Origin: Leptothoe kymatousa TAU-MAC 1615
GTDB taxonomy: Bacteria; Cyanobacteriota; Cyanobacteriia; Phormidesmidales; Phormidesmidaceae
DNA: 64,000 nt
Direction of reading: 5' to 3'
Assembly: GCF_018739865.1 (NCBI RefSeq)
Contig: NZ_JADOER010000012.1
Span: forward strand, 1 to 64,000
Numbering within the stretch: the first letter of the stretch is position 1; each line of letters starts with the position of its first letter. The notes beneath the pieces were generated by a model. That model did not search any database, was not told the origin of the DNA, and saw only the letters and a list, made by a program, of their open reading frames with translations. Shown one piece after another: positions 43,467 through 52,563 of this stretch. The translations under genes were made by a program, and so were the position numbers.

Positions 43467-44096
43467 ATGAAACTCGTAATTTTCGGCGCAACCGGCAGCG
43501 TTGGTCGCCAGGTGGTAGACCAAGCCCTAGACCAGGGCCATCGGGTGACCGCTTTTGCCCGCCACGTGGATAATTTGGATATGCAGCATCCCAGTTTGAC
43601 CCTGGTCCAAGGAGATGTAATGGATCCGCAGGCCGTGGAACAGGCCATCGCCGGGCAGGAGGCCGTGGTCTGTGTGCTGGGTTCGGGTAAAAAGCTCACG
43701 GGCACTGTGCGCTCGGAAGGGACTCAGCAGATTATTCAAGCGATGGAAACGGTGGGCGTGCGCCGACTGATTTGCCAGTCCACCATGGGCACTGGCGATA
43801 GCTGGGGCAATCTGGACTTCTACTGGAAGTACATTATGTTTGGTCTGATTTTGCGCCATGTGTTTGCCGATCATCAGCGCCAGGAAAACTTGGTGCGGCA
43901 AAGCAACCTTGATTGGACCATTGTGCGCGCCGGAGCTTTTATTGATGGGCCACGCACCGGGCAGTATCGCCATGGTTTTCCCAGTACCGATCGGACGACC
44001 CAATTGAAAATTTCTCGGGCCGATGTGGCGGACTTTATTTTGAAGCAACTATCGGACCAGTCCTCGTTGTACCAGACTCCCAGCCTGTCTTACTAA
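43467..44096 (+). CDS. NAD(P)-binding atypical SDR (NmrA/YwnB-like)
   Basis: 209 aa. Rossmann start LVIFGATGSVGRQVVDQAL, then VTLVQGDVMDP-like and VVCVLGSG strands, and LDWTIVRAGAFIDGP near residue 150. It lacks the classical YxxxK, as in atypical short-chain dehydrogenases (flavin-reductase or isomerase-like or redox-sensing). First gene of a run with the DUF1772 and DUF4345 proteins, opposite AraC. Confidence 0.85.
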   Translation: MKLVIFGATGSVGRQVVDQALDQGHRVTAFARHVDNLDMQHPSLTLVQGDVMDPQAVEQAIAGQEAVVCVLGSGKKLTGTVRSEGTQQIIQAMETVGVRRLICQSTMGTGDSWGNLDFYWKYIMFGLILRHVFADHQRQENLVRQSNLDWTIVRAGAFIDGPRTGQYRHGFPSTDRTTQLKISRADVADFILKQLSDQSSLYQTPSLSY

Positions 44097-44181
44097 ACCT
44101 ATCCCGCTTCCACGCACTCCGCTTTCTAGGCCCCAACCCCTGGGGGCTTTTCCCGTACTCCTACATTTTTTTAGAGGCATT

Positions 44182-44688
44182 ATGGACCTGTTTCAAACGT
44201 TTCGGTTGCCGTTAGTTCTTTGTGCAGCGGTGGGTAGCGCCCTCAGCGCGGGCATTTTCTTTGCATTTTCTACCTTTGTGATGCAGGCCCTGGGGCAACA
44301 AACCCCCGCCTCTGGCATCGCGGCCATGCAGTCCATCAACATCACGGTTATTAATCCTTGGTTTATGGCGGCGTTTTTTGGTCCGGCGGTGGTGGGTGTG
44401 GTGTTAGCGATCGCAGCCCTGGGCCACTTCTACCAGCCCGGTGCCATCTACTGGCTCGTGGGGGCCATGGTCTATGTCATTGGCACCATTGGCGTTACCG
44501 TCGCTGGCAATATTCCCCTCAACGATGCCCTAGCGGTGGTCAATCCCAGCAGTGCCGAAGGGGCCAGACTGTGGGCCAGATACCTCAGCGATTGGACCTT
44601 TTGGAACCATGTGCGCACGGTAGCTGCGTTTATAGCGGCGGCTCTATTCACCCTCTCCCTCTATCAGCGGACGGGGCTACCCAATTGA
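44182..44688 (+). CDS. DUF1772 family membrane protein
   Basis: 168 aa, four hydrophobic spans. LSAGIFFAFSTFVMQAL and IPLNDALA motifs place it in DUF1772 (anthrone-oxygenase-like). A four-helix membrane protein, function unknown. 86 bases behind the SDR. Confidence 0.8.
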   Translation: MDLFQTFRLPLVLCAAVGSALSAGIFFAFSTFVMQALGQQTPASGIAAMQSINITVINPWFMAAFFGPAVVGVVLAIAALGHFYQPGAIYWLVGAMVYVIGTIGVTVAGNIPLNDALAVVNPSSAEGARLWARYLSDWTFWNHVRTVAAFIAAALFTLSLYQRTGLPN

Positions 44689-44770
44689 ACCTATGCTGCG
44701 GAGCATTTCGCACTGGCTTTGCCATGCTCCGTAGCCCACTTTCCACATGCTTATTTTCCAAGGTAAGACC

Positions 44771-45175
44771 ATGAAATCATCTAAATTTTTGCAAGTAATT
44801 CTATGGGTGACCGGGGCAATTGCCGTTTTAGTGGGCTCGTCTATTTTGCGATCGCCCGCCGCCTTCTATGGCCTCAACCACATTGATCTTGGCAGCAATG
44901 TGAACTTGCTGAGCGAGGTGCGTGCTCCCGCCGGATTCCTGCTCACCTCCGGGGTGTTGATTGTCGCTGGCGCATTTATCTCCCAGCTCACCTTTACGTC
45001 CACCCTGCTTGCCACCTTGCTTTACCTGTCCTATGGGATCTCGCGATTATTCGGCATGATGGTTGATGGTGTACCTACCCAGTCTTTAGTGTGGGCAGAT
45101 GGACTGGAAATGGGGTTAGGGTTACTGTGTTTGATATGTCTCTACATCCATCGCCCTCAGTCCTATGCCGGTTAA
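44771..45175 (+). CDS. DUF4345 family membrane protein
   Basis: 134 aa from ATG 44771. Four spans; NLLSEVRAPAGFLLTSGVL and LLYLSYGISRLFGMMVDG are typical of DUF4345. Function unknown. Co-directional with DUF1772, so part of the AraC-linked set. Confidence 0.75.
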   Translation: MKSSKFLQVILWVTGAIAVLVGSSILRSPAAFYGLNHIDLGSNVNLLSEVRAPAGFLLTSGVLIVAGAFISQLTFTSTLLATLLYLSYGISRLFGMMVDGVPTQSLVWADGLEMGLGLLCLICLYIHRPQSYAG

Positions 45176-45317
45176 GGGGGCTAGCCCATACATCGTCCGT
45201 TTTATGGGCTAGGGTAGGACTAATCTGGCCCAGCCTACTATCTCCTGGTAGAAGGGATATTCTTTTCTTTTACATGGAGAAGCCAGATAGCAGCATTATT
45301 GTTGTCTACTGTTGCGG

Positions 45318-45872
45318 ATGCCTATGTATTCTGCCCACCATCGTTTTACGGCTGCCAACGGAGAGGCTTGGCAAGCGTATATCCAGTGGTCAGGCAGAAC
45401 CCAGGCCAGAGAAATTATCACAGTCGACGGTTTGCTGTGTGCTCCCGTGATTGATGCGCTCACTACTGCCGATTGGGACCACAATATCCATGCTGATAAC
45501 AGGGTGTATTTCTTTACCGACTATGCCTATCTACGGGACCGAATCCAGTTTGATCCAGCCAAACACAACATTCTTGAGCTGACTCAAGAGCCAGAGCAGC
45601 ATGTCTCACCTACACAACAGTTTGATTTTTGTGGCTATGACATTGTTGATGCCGATAACAGTATTAGTGTGTTGCTCAACTGTGGCTCGTTTCCAGACAT
45701 ATTCGCGCCAACTGAAACAAACCAGTTTGGCCTGTTGGATACGTTAGATCGGGCCCAAGCCATTGCCGCACAAATTCGACGGGCAAACCCCGGTGAGCCC
45801 CACTGTCAAAATTGTCGAGTTTGGGGGATTTCTCGCTATGTCCCCGTTGATGGATGCGTCGGGCCCCCATAG
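45318..45872 (+). CDS. Hypothetical protein, unrecognised
   Basis: 184 aa from ATG 45318 (ATG 45324 also possible). A soluble protein with no signal or membrane span, about 90 bases before a cupin gene. A C-terminal CQNCRVW pair could bind metal. I recognise no family. The acidic character and long intact frame support it being real. Confidence 0.6.
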   Translation: MPMYSAHHRFTAANGEAWQAYIQWSGRTQAREIITVDGLLCAPVIDALTTADWDHNIHADNRVYFFTDYAYLRDRIQFDPAKHNILELTQEPEQHVSPTQQFDFCGYDIVDADNSISVLLNCGSFPDIFAPTETNQFGLLDTLDRAQAIAAQIRRANPGEPHCQNCRVWGISRYVPVDGCVGPP

Positions 45873-45961
45873 CTATGGAAAATCTTTAGTTCTAGCTGCC
45901 ATCGTGCCCAGAACCCTTAGCCTAGGGTATGGCATACCCAGTATGATCAACCCCTAGACCC

Positions 45962-46411
45962 ATGAAATACTCCGATCTGCTCAAGCATCCCGAAGGTGGT
46001 CGCTATCTTGAAGTGTATCGTTCTGCCAATCACGTAGTATCGGGTGATAAAACCAGGACGGCCTTGACCCATATCTATTTTTCCCTAGAGCCCCATGAAG
46101 TCAGTCGGTTTCACCGGGTATCTAATGATGAGGTGTGGAACCTCTACCAGGGGGAAGGGTTGTACTTGTACCAATGGGATGGCCAGTCTACGGGGATGGT
46201 ATCCATTGAACTGTCGGTGAAGTCGATGAACTTTTGCCACGTGATTCCGGCTGGTTACTGGCAGGCGGCGGTACCCATTAAGGATCGGGTGTTGGTGGGG
46301 TGTTCTGTTGCCCCAGGGTTTGAGTTTGAAGATTTTGAGCTTATTGAGCCAGGCTCGGACACAGCCAACGCCATCCTCAAGCTTGACTCGGGCTTAGCGA
46401 AGCTCATTTAG
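45962..46411 (+). CDS. Cupin domain protein (DUF985)
   Basis: 149 aa. LLKHPEGGRYLEVYRS at the start and HIYFSLEPHEVSRFHRVSND (then EVWNLYQGEGL) place it in the DUF985 cupin family; the HRV...E region matches the cupin metal site. GYWQAAVP and VGCSVAPGFEFEDFEL complete the barrel. Probably metal-dependent; substrate unknown. Confidence 0.9.
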   Translation: MKYSDLLKHPEGGRYLEVYRSANHVVSGDKTRTALTHIYFSLEPHEVSRFHRVSNDEVWNLYQGEGLYLYQWDGQSTGMVSIELSVKSMNFCHVIPAGYWQAAVPIKDRVLVGCSVAPGFEFEDFELIEPGSDTANAILKLDSGLAKLI

Positions 46412-46455
46412 GGCTGGTTAAAAATTACAATCATGGTCTTGTTCATTTCCTTAGG

Positions 46456-48054
46456 CTATGGGGCTGTTGTCGGTTGAGCACGCTCTAGTAAATTGGCTTC
46501 CGGTGGGTCCACATGGGTCAAGGCCCCCCACGCGGCCTCAGCCTGGCGACGTAGGTCACTCGATGGCGCATATAGTAAAACATTGTCGCTTGTGTTGACT
46601 AGGGCAAGACCTGTTGCGATCGCATCCGGGTCAATTAACAATAAGCGCACATCGTCATCTAGACGATAGCTGAGGGAGATCAGATTTCCCTGGTTCAGGG
46701 AGCTGTTGCCCTGGTCGCTAATCACCAGCGGTGCCTCCAACCGATTGATGGCTGCGGCGGTTTTACCATTGGCCACACTCACCCCCTTACTCCACCAGCT
46801 CGATGCATAGGCGCTCACCGTACAAGACGCAATGCTGCCGGTGAGTACGATGGCTAAAATACCCTGCCAGATGCGTCGTTTTAACAGATATTTGCCAAAT
46901 AAATAGGCCACTGCCAGTTGGATGCCGGGAAAAGAACAAATCAGATATCGCGTAATGGCCGATCGCTTTCCGCCGAAGACAATATCTGGCACGGCTAATG
47001 CCAGGAAGGGCACCAGCACCGAGGTTAAGATAAACCAGCCTGCCCCCTTGGATGTGTGGCGTTGCACCTGGTAAAGTGCGATCGCGATTAAGGCAATAAA
47101 CGGTAGCCTCAGGAGGTAGGTGCCAGGGTGGTTAAAGCCCACATCGAGATCAAAAAAGAGACTGCTAAAGCTCAAGATCCAAAACTTGAGCAAGTATAGA
47201 AAATCAACGGATGAACTCAACCAGTTGGACGACGCATAGGTGCGTTCACCCCCTGTGAGTAAGGCGATCATCCAAGGAATATAAAGCAGTAGGGCACAGC
47301 CAACCGCGAGCGCATAGGAGATCAGGGGCTGTAGCCTGTGGCGAAAAGAGCGGGCAGGACTGCGGCTAAAACATTGCTGCATGACAACATAAACCCCATG
47401 GCCCATGGCCGTTAAGCTAAAAAATAGGTGGGTGTACCAACCCAGGGCACAGGCGACGGCATACCAGGCCCAAGCTTGCCATTTGTGTAGCCGCATGGCC
47501 CTCAACAAGGCCCAGCTACTGCCGAGAATAATCACGGTGAGCAGGCTATATTGCCGCACTGTTTGGGCAAATAAAATATCAAATGGGGAGAGGGCTAAAA
47601 AGACTGTTGCTAGGGCCGCAACAACCTGGGACGAAAATAGTTCCAGCCCCAAGGCAAACATCAGGGGCAGTGCCACCAGGCTAATTAACGCTGGCAGCAA
47701 CCTGGACATTGCGATGGAGTGGCCCACCCGTCGCATCCACACATTGGCCAGTCCGTAATAGAGCGGCGGATGCTTAGCGTCTTCTTGAATCAAGACATCA
47801 ACGGTATCGGGTAGGGTGCTGTTGGGTTTGGGCCGCTGATATTTCTGTAGGGTGGGCGCTGGCAGGATCTGGTTTTGAAACAGTTCGGCTCGCACTTCTG
47901 CGATGGTATATCCGGCGATGCGGGTGGTGCTATAAACCTCGTCAAACCAGTAAACCTTGCGATCTAGGTGAAAAAAGCGAAAGAAAATGCCTAGACAAAT
48001 TGCGATCGCAATAGCAGCCTTAAAAGCACCTGACACCCTAGTTGTAGCTTGCAT
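46456..48054 (-). CDS. Glycosyltransferase family 39-like membrane protein
   Basis: 532 aa, about ten to twelve membrane spans. The first extracytoplasmic loop has the GT39/ArnT-type catalytic acid motif FDEVYST near residue 38 and DAKHPPLYYG near 90, the donor/acceptor loop. The C-terminal soluble region (about residues 430-532) is unrecognised. It transfers sugars from polyprenyl phosphate to lipids or proteins. Neighbours give no clue to the acceptor. Confidence 0.82.
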   Translation of the reverse strand: MQATTRVSGAFKAAIAIAICLGIFFRFFHLDRKVYWFDEVYSTTRIAGYTIAEVRAELFQNQILPAPTLQKYQRPKPNSTLPDTVDVLIQEDAKHPPLYYGLANVWMRRVGHSIAMSRLLPALISLVALPLMFALGLELFSSQVVAALATVFLALSPFDILFAQTVRQYSLLTVIILGSSWALLRAMRLHKWQAWAWYAVACALGWYTHLFFSLTAMGHGVYVVMQQCFSRSPARSFRHRLQPLISYALAVGCALLLYIPWMIALLTGGERTYASSNWLSSSVDFLYLLKFWILSFSSLFFDLDVGFNHPGTYLLRLPFIALIAIALYQVQRHTSKGAGWFILTSVLVPFLALAVPDIVFGGKRSAITRYLICSFPGIQLAVAYLFGKYLLKRRIWQGILAIVLTGSIASCTVSAYASSWWSKGVSVANGKTAAAINRLEAPLVISDQGNSSLNQGNLISLSYRLDDDVRLLLIDPDAIATGLALVNTSDNVLLYAPSSDLRRQAEAAWGALTHVDPPEANLLERAQPTTAP

Positions 48055-48176
48055 GCCCCACGGACCCTTCCATAACCCCTGATGTACTGATGCTACAGGA
48101 ATCTGGGCGTGTTGGTGTGTGCTTTAAGGTGTTCGGTCGCACTGCGTTCTATCCAACCGACCGCATTTATTTATCG

Positions 48177-48836
48177 CTACCCCAATCTCCAGCGCTGGGC
48201 GTACTTCTTCAAATAGGTAGCCACCGCCTGCACCGACAAAAACAGGTGGGTAAAGGTGGGCAGCATGGCCGAAATACCCACAACCACACCAAAATAAATA
48301 TTCTTCAGATTGCTTTTGCTCGTTGGGTCGGTAATCGCCTGCACCACCCGTGCTTCATACTTATCGGCCCTAGCCACTAAAGATTCTGGCGACTGTAGAA
48401 CAAAGCTAATCAACCAGCCAGATACTGAAAATACAAAGAGCACCCACCAGGTGGCCACAATGGCAATCACAATATCAACGCTGAGGTGGGCAATGTAGCT
48501 GCCAATGGAGGTGGTCTTCAAAGCACGCTTCGCAATCCACACCGTGATAAAAAACGACAAACTGTCGAATAGTGCCCCTAGGATGCCGACGGGAAATTGC
48601 AGCAGCAAATAATGCACACGCTCATCACCAAAGGCTTCGTAGGGATAGGCGGTCAGCAGCGCTAACCAGTAACAGCCGATATTGAGCAGTGTAAAAAAGC
48701 AAAAAAGCTTTGGGAAAAAAGAGATGAAGCTTCCCCGCTTGGCTTCGTACAGGTCTAACAGTCTGGCCAAAGAGCGTTTCCAGATGGCCATGATGGGCCG
48801 CATGCGTAGTTTACGCAGGGAAGTCAGATTTCGCAT
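48177..48836 (-). CDS. Hypothetical four-span membrane protein
   Basis: 219 aa. Basic N-terminus (LRKLRMRPIMAIWKRS) then about four spans (LFCFFTLLNIGCYWLALLTA; PVGILGALFDSLSFFITVWI; IVIAIVATWWVLFVFS). A long loop is followed by a last span. No family recognised. Confidence 0.65.
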   Translation of the reverse strand: MRNLTSLRKLRMRPIMAIWKRSLARLLDLYEAKRGSFISFFPKLFCFFTLLNIGCYWLALLTAYPYEAFGDERVHYLLLQFPVGILGALFDSLSFFITVWIAKRALKTTSIGSYIAHLSVDIVIAIVATWWVLFVFSVSGWLISFVLQSPESLVARADKYEARVVQAITDPTSKSNLKNIYFGVVVGISAMLPTFTHLFLSVQAVATYLKKYAQRWRLG

Positions 48837-48999
48837 AGAAATTTCTATTAGCGGGTCGACCGGCTAGGGATACGTGCATACTATTAAGCTTCAACCTAGC
48901 GAAAAAAATGCCGAACCGGTACCGTACCTTTTGTTATAAAAGTACGCCTTCTACTACTTTGGGCCTTGGCAGGTTGGTTGTGGCCATGCCCCCATCGGG

Positions 49000-50754
49000 C
49001 TACATTCGCCCTAGGACCGAAATACCCAGCAGTGATAAACCTAGCTTGAGGGTCCGCGCAGTCAGGTCGCACAGCATCAGTCGAGAGGTGCGGTTGGGTT
49101 CTTCCGCTTGCAGGACTGAGCAGCGATCGTAGAACTGGTTGAACTTTTGACTAAGCTCGAACAAATATTGGCAAAGACGATTGGGATATAGCTCCTGGGC
49201 CACTTCCATCACAACGGCATCTAATGCGAGCAGATGCTTGGCCAGGGTGAGTTCCGACTCTTCTGCCAGCAACATAGGCGCATCCCCTAGCTGGCTAAAG
49301 TCAATGTCTCCCTTGCGGCTAATGCCCTGCACCCGCACATAGGCGTACAGCATGTAGGGGGCGGTGTTGCCCTGGAGCGCCAGCATTTTATCGAAACTAA
49401 AGATATAGTCGCTAGTGCGGTTTTGGCTGAGGTCTGCATATTTCACCGCACCCATCCCCACCCCGGTGGAGACGGTATGGATAAACTCTTCTGTTTCGTC
49501 ACGGGTTTCATCCGCAATGCGCTGCCGTAGGTCTTTTTCGGCCCGATCGATGGCTTCATTGAGCAGCTCTTTTAGCTTGATGGTTTCGCCGGAGCGAGTC
49601 TTCAGTTTTTTGCCGTCTTCGCCTTTCACCAGACCAAAGGGGACATGGACCAGTTCGACGCCTTCAGGAATCCACTGGGCGCGGTTGGCTACTTGGAAGA
49701 CTTGGGCAAAGTGGTTGGCCTGCCCCGCATCGGTGACATAAATAATCCGCTGGGCTTTTTCTTGGGTGGTGCGCTGGCGGATGGCGGCGAGATCCGTGGT
49801 GGCATAGTTAAAGCCGCCGTCGGTTTTTTTGACAATGAGGGGCTGGGGGTTGCCGTCTTTGTTGGTAAAACCTTCGAGGAAAACAACCTGGGCACCCTGG
49901 TCTTCCTCTAGCAGTCCAAGGGATTTGAGGTCGACAACAACATCATCTAGCAGGGGGTTATAAAAAGATTCACCCCGTTCTTGCAGGGTAATATCTAGGC
50001 GGTCATAAATTTTTTGAAACTCTTTGCGGGATTGTTCGCACAGGGCCTGCCAGGCCAAGCGTGCTTCTGGGTCGCCAGACTGTAAATCGACGACGGCTTC
50101 ACGGGATGTGGTTTTGAAGTCGTCGTTGTCGTCAAAGCGTTTTTTTGCCTGCTTATAAAACGTCACCAGGTCGCCGATATCCACGGTGGAAGAGTCGGTC
50201 ATGGCTTCGGGGCACACATCCCGCAGGTGGGTGATCAGCATGCCAAACTGGGTGCCCCAGTCGCCCACGTGGTTCAGCCGCAGTACATCGTGGCCCAGAA
50301 ACTCTAGGGTGCGGGCAATGCTTTCGCCGATGATGGTGGAGCGTAGGTGGCCCACATGCATTTCTTTGGCGATGTTGGGGCTAGAAAAGTCGACAATGGT
50401 GCGCTGGGGCGGGTTGGCGGTGGGGATGCCCAAACGCTCATCGGCATAAACGGCCTTGAGCTGGTTTTGCAAGTAGTCGGTTTTGAATTTGAGGTTAATA
50501 AAACCGGGACCGGCGATTTGCGGTTCTTCGCACAGGTCGTCGATGGTGAGGTTTTCGACGATTTTGGTTGCGATCGCACGGGGTTTATCCTTGAGTCGCT
50601 TGGCCAAAGACATGGCCACATTGGCCTGGTAGTCGCCAAACTTAGGATTATTGGTCGGCACTAATACCGGATCGGTACCCTCCAAGTCAGGGCCAAACGC
50701 ATTCACTAGGGCGGTTTGTAGGCGATTTTTCAGATCGTCGAGGGTGGATAACAT
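49000..50754 (-). CDS. argS: Arginyl-tRNA synthetase
   Basis: 584 aa from ATG 50754; longer starts add a non-conserved leader. Class I signature [16 protein letters not shown] near residue 135 (HIGH) and [17 protein letters not shown] near 350 replacing KMSKS, as usual for ArgRS. C-terminal anticodon-binding DALR domain ([15 protein letters not shown]). Charges tRNA-Arg. Housekeeping gene, normal GC. Confidence 0.97.
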   Translation of the reverse strand: MLSTLDDLKNRLQTALVNAFGPDLEGTDPVLVPTNNPKFGDYQANVAMSLAKRLKDKPRAIATKIVENLTIDDLCEEPQIAGPGFINLKFKTDYLQNQLKAVYADERLGIPTANPPQRTIVDFSSPNIAKEMHVGHLRSTIIGESIARTLEFLGHDVLRLNHVGDWGTQFGMLITHLRDVCPEAMTDSSTVDIGDLVTFYKQAKKRFDDNDDFKTTSREAVVDLQSGDPEARLAWQALCEQSRKEFQKIYDRLDITLQERGESFYNPLLDDVVVDLKSLGLLEEDQGAQVVFLEGFTNKDGNPQPLIVKKTDGGFNYATTDLAAIRQRTTQEKAQRIIYVTDAGQANHFAQVFQVANRAQWIPEGVELVHVPFGLVKGEDGKKLKTRSGETIKLKELLNEAIDRAEKDLRQRIADETRDETEEFIHTVSTGVGMGAVKYADLSQNRTSDYIFSFDKMLALQGNTAPYMLYAYVRVQGISRKGDIDFSQLGDAPMLLAEESELTLAKHLLALDAVVMEVAQELYPNRLCQYLFELSQKFNQFYDRCSVLQAEEPNRTSRLMLCDLTARTLKLGLSLLGISVLGRM

Positions 50755-51018
50755 GGATACCGATAGAGAACGTCTTTCACATGGACTAGGACCACGGTTC
50801 GGCCCACAGGCTTTAGGGCATAAAGCCAAGGTGACTGGCAAGCAACCGGCTTACAGGCAATCTATAGCCTATCAACTCATCCACGCTTATTTCGCCCCAT
50901 CCCCCAGGGTAGTCAAAAAAAACTGTGTCCCATGCCCCATTGCCATGGTGCCAGTTTTCTTTAGATAACAGAGAGGCGGCTGCCCTGCCGCTAATTCTTG
51001 GTTTGTGTCCCTATGATC

Positions 51019-52389
51019 ATGTCCTTAAAATTGCCTTCCTTGGTGCGTTGGAGCCTCAGCGCCCTGACCATTAGTACGCTCACGGCCACCAGCTGGGTAT
51101 CCATCGCGGCTGTGGATATCTGCGATACCCAGGCCTTAGCCAGTCGTACCTATGGCCGCGATGGGTTAGACGGTCGCGATGGCCGATCTGGGCGGGAGGG
51201 TCGCGATGGACCCAACCGCCCCATCCAGGCAACGGGATCGCCAATGCGGGTGGATCTGTCGGGCACCGATGGTGAAGATGGGGATGACGGTGAATATGCA
51301 ACTCGGATCTTTTGTCGGCGCCAACCCCGAGCAGAACGTCACGATCTCAAGGCCGCTGACGGCGGTGATGGCGGCAACGGCGGTGATGGGGGCCGTGGTG
51401 GCCACGGCGGTGCCCTCACGGTGTATTACACAGAACCCAGTGCCCTGCAACAAATTTTGGTGGAGGCTGAGGGGGGCCGCGGTGGTCGCGGTGGTCGCGG
51501 TGGCGAGGGTACCGACGGCTGTGACTGTGCCCATGAGCGCTGGACCGTGGAGGTGTGCAACGACGGCACCTGTCGGTTGGAAGAGTATGACTGCACGGAT
51601 GGTCGCCATGGCCGCGATGGTCGCCATGGCCGTGATGGCGAGGAGGGGCGCCTAGGTAAGCTGGTGTTGATCAACCAAACTGAGGTCATTCCCGATGAGG
51701 CGCCCACCCGGTCGGTTGCGATCGCTACCGTGGCCCATCGACCGATTACCCTATCGCGCAACCTCTGGGAGACCCGCACCGGGGCCACCGAGCTCCTAGC
51801 CCCCGGTTCCACCATTGCCAATACCTACCAGTTCTACACAGGCCACATAGAAAAACAATTTGCCCTAGACTGGCAGGCTCCCCAGCCCGTGGCCAGTTTC
51901 AACGATGTGCTGAATTTAGCCCTGCAGCCCAACGGCAATATCAGCATCAACTTTCCAGACACCTACTGGCTCCTGGGGGAAACCGTGGAACAAGATACCC
52001 TCACCACCTATCGTGTCAATGGCATTGTCTCCGTGGCAGACGTAACCCAGCTAGCGGTGGGCCGAGTGGAGGGCCGCAGTCGCACCTTTGAGCTAAATGT
52101 CGTGGATTTAGCCCAACAATCCGACGTCCTCGACACCCGGTTTGAAGTCCGCTATAGCACCACGGATGATGACGGTCGCCGTCGTCGCTATGACCTGGAG
52201 TTTGACGGCCCTGTGCCCCCTGGCTTAGTGCAGCAAGATCACAATCGATTCACCCTATCCCTAGGCCGGTTGCCCATTCGCTCCCAGCTATTGAGCGAAG
52301 GCACCCAGGCCCAGGTGGAACTCAAGATTATTCGCTCCTTTGGCCAGAATACGGCCGAGCAAACCTTAACCTGGCAAGGAGAGATTTGA
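51019..52389 (+). CDS. Secreted collagen-like/Gly-Asp-Arg-rich repeat protein
   Basis: 456 aa from ATG 51019 (51013 possible). A signal peptide (LVRWSLSALTISTLTATSWV, cleaved near SIA-AVD) is followed by a repetitive segment of Gly-X-Y-like units: GRDGLDGRDGRSGREGRDG, GGDGGNGGDGGRGGHGG, RGGRGGRGGEG and GRHGRDGRHGRDG, broken by non-repetitive parts with Cys. The C-terminal 250 residues lack repeats and resemble a beta-rich domain. Probably an exported structural or adhesive protein. Role unknown; not a true vertebrate-type collagen because X-Y Pro is rare. Confidence 0.78.
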   Translation: MSLKLPSLVRWSLSALTISTLTATSWVSIAAVDICDTQALASRTYGRDGLDGRDGRSGREGRDGPNRPIQATGSPMRVDLSGTDGEDGDDGEYATRIFCRRQPRAERHDLKAADGGDGGNGGDGGRGGHGGALTVYYTEPSALQQILVEAEGGRGGRGGRGGEGTDGCDCAHERWTVEVCNDGTCRLEEYDCTDGRHGRDGRHGRDGEEGRLGKLVLINQTEVIPDEAPTRSVAIATVAHRPITLSRNLWETRTGATELLAPGSTIANTYQFYTGHIEKQFALDWQAPQPVASFNDVLNLALQPNGNISINFPDTYWLLGETVEQDTLTTYRVNGIVSVADVTQLAVGRVEGRSRTFELNVVDLAQQSDVLDTRFEVRYSTTDDDGRRRRYDLEFDGPVPPGLVQQDHNRFTLSLGRLPIRSQLLSEGTQAQVELKIIRSFGQNTAEQTLTWQGEI

Positions 52390-52423
52390 GGCTGGTCAGC
52401 GACCGGAATCCAGCCCATAAAAA

Positions 52424-52453
52424 AGCGATGCAGGAGGAGCCAACTGCATCGCT
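52424..52453 (-). terminator. Intrinsic terminator for the large SdrD-like gene
   Basis: AGCGATGCAG (52424-52433) pairs perfectly with CTGCATCGCT (52444-52453), and on the minus strand the stem is followed by TTTTTTAT. It serves the minus-strand gene at 52564-55527. Confidence 0.82.
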
Positions 52454-52520
52454 AAAAGCTTTAGGTATGAGGACCGGTAGGAGATCAAGGATTCCCTTAC
52501 CGGTTGGTGTGGCTAATGGT

Positions 52521-52548
52521 GTCCAAGGCAGCTAAGGCTGCCTTGGAC
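52521..52548. other. 12-bp perfect hairpin just after the SdrD-like stop
   Basis: GTCCAAGGCAGC and GCTGCCTTGGAC with a four-base TAAG loop. It lies 16 bases after the stop codon on the minus strand and is not followed by Ts. It may protect the mRNA 3' end or aid termination with the next hairpin. Confidence 0.6.
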
Positions 52549-52563
52549 ATGGACCCTGAAGTT

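Noticed and set aside
51166..51821. Frames opposite the collagen-like repeats
   Set aside because: Codon-biased shadow of Gly/Asp/Arg repeats.
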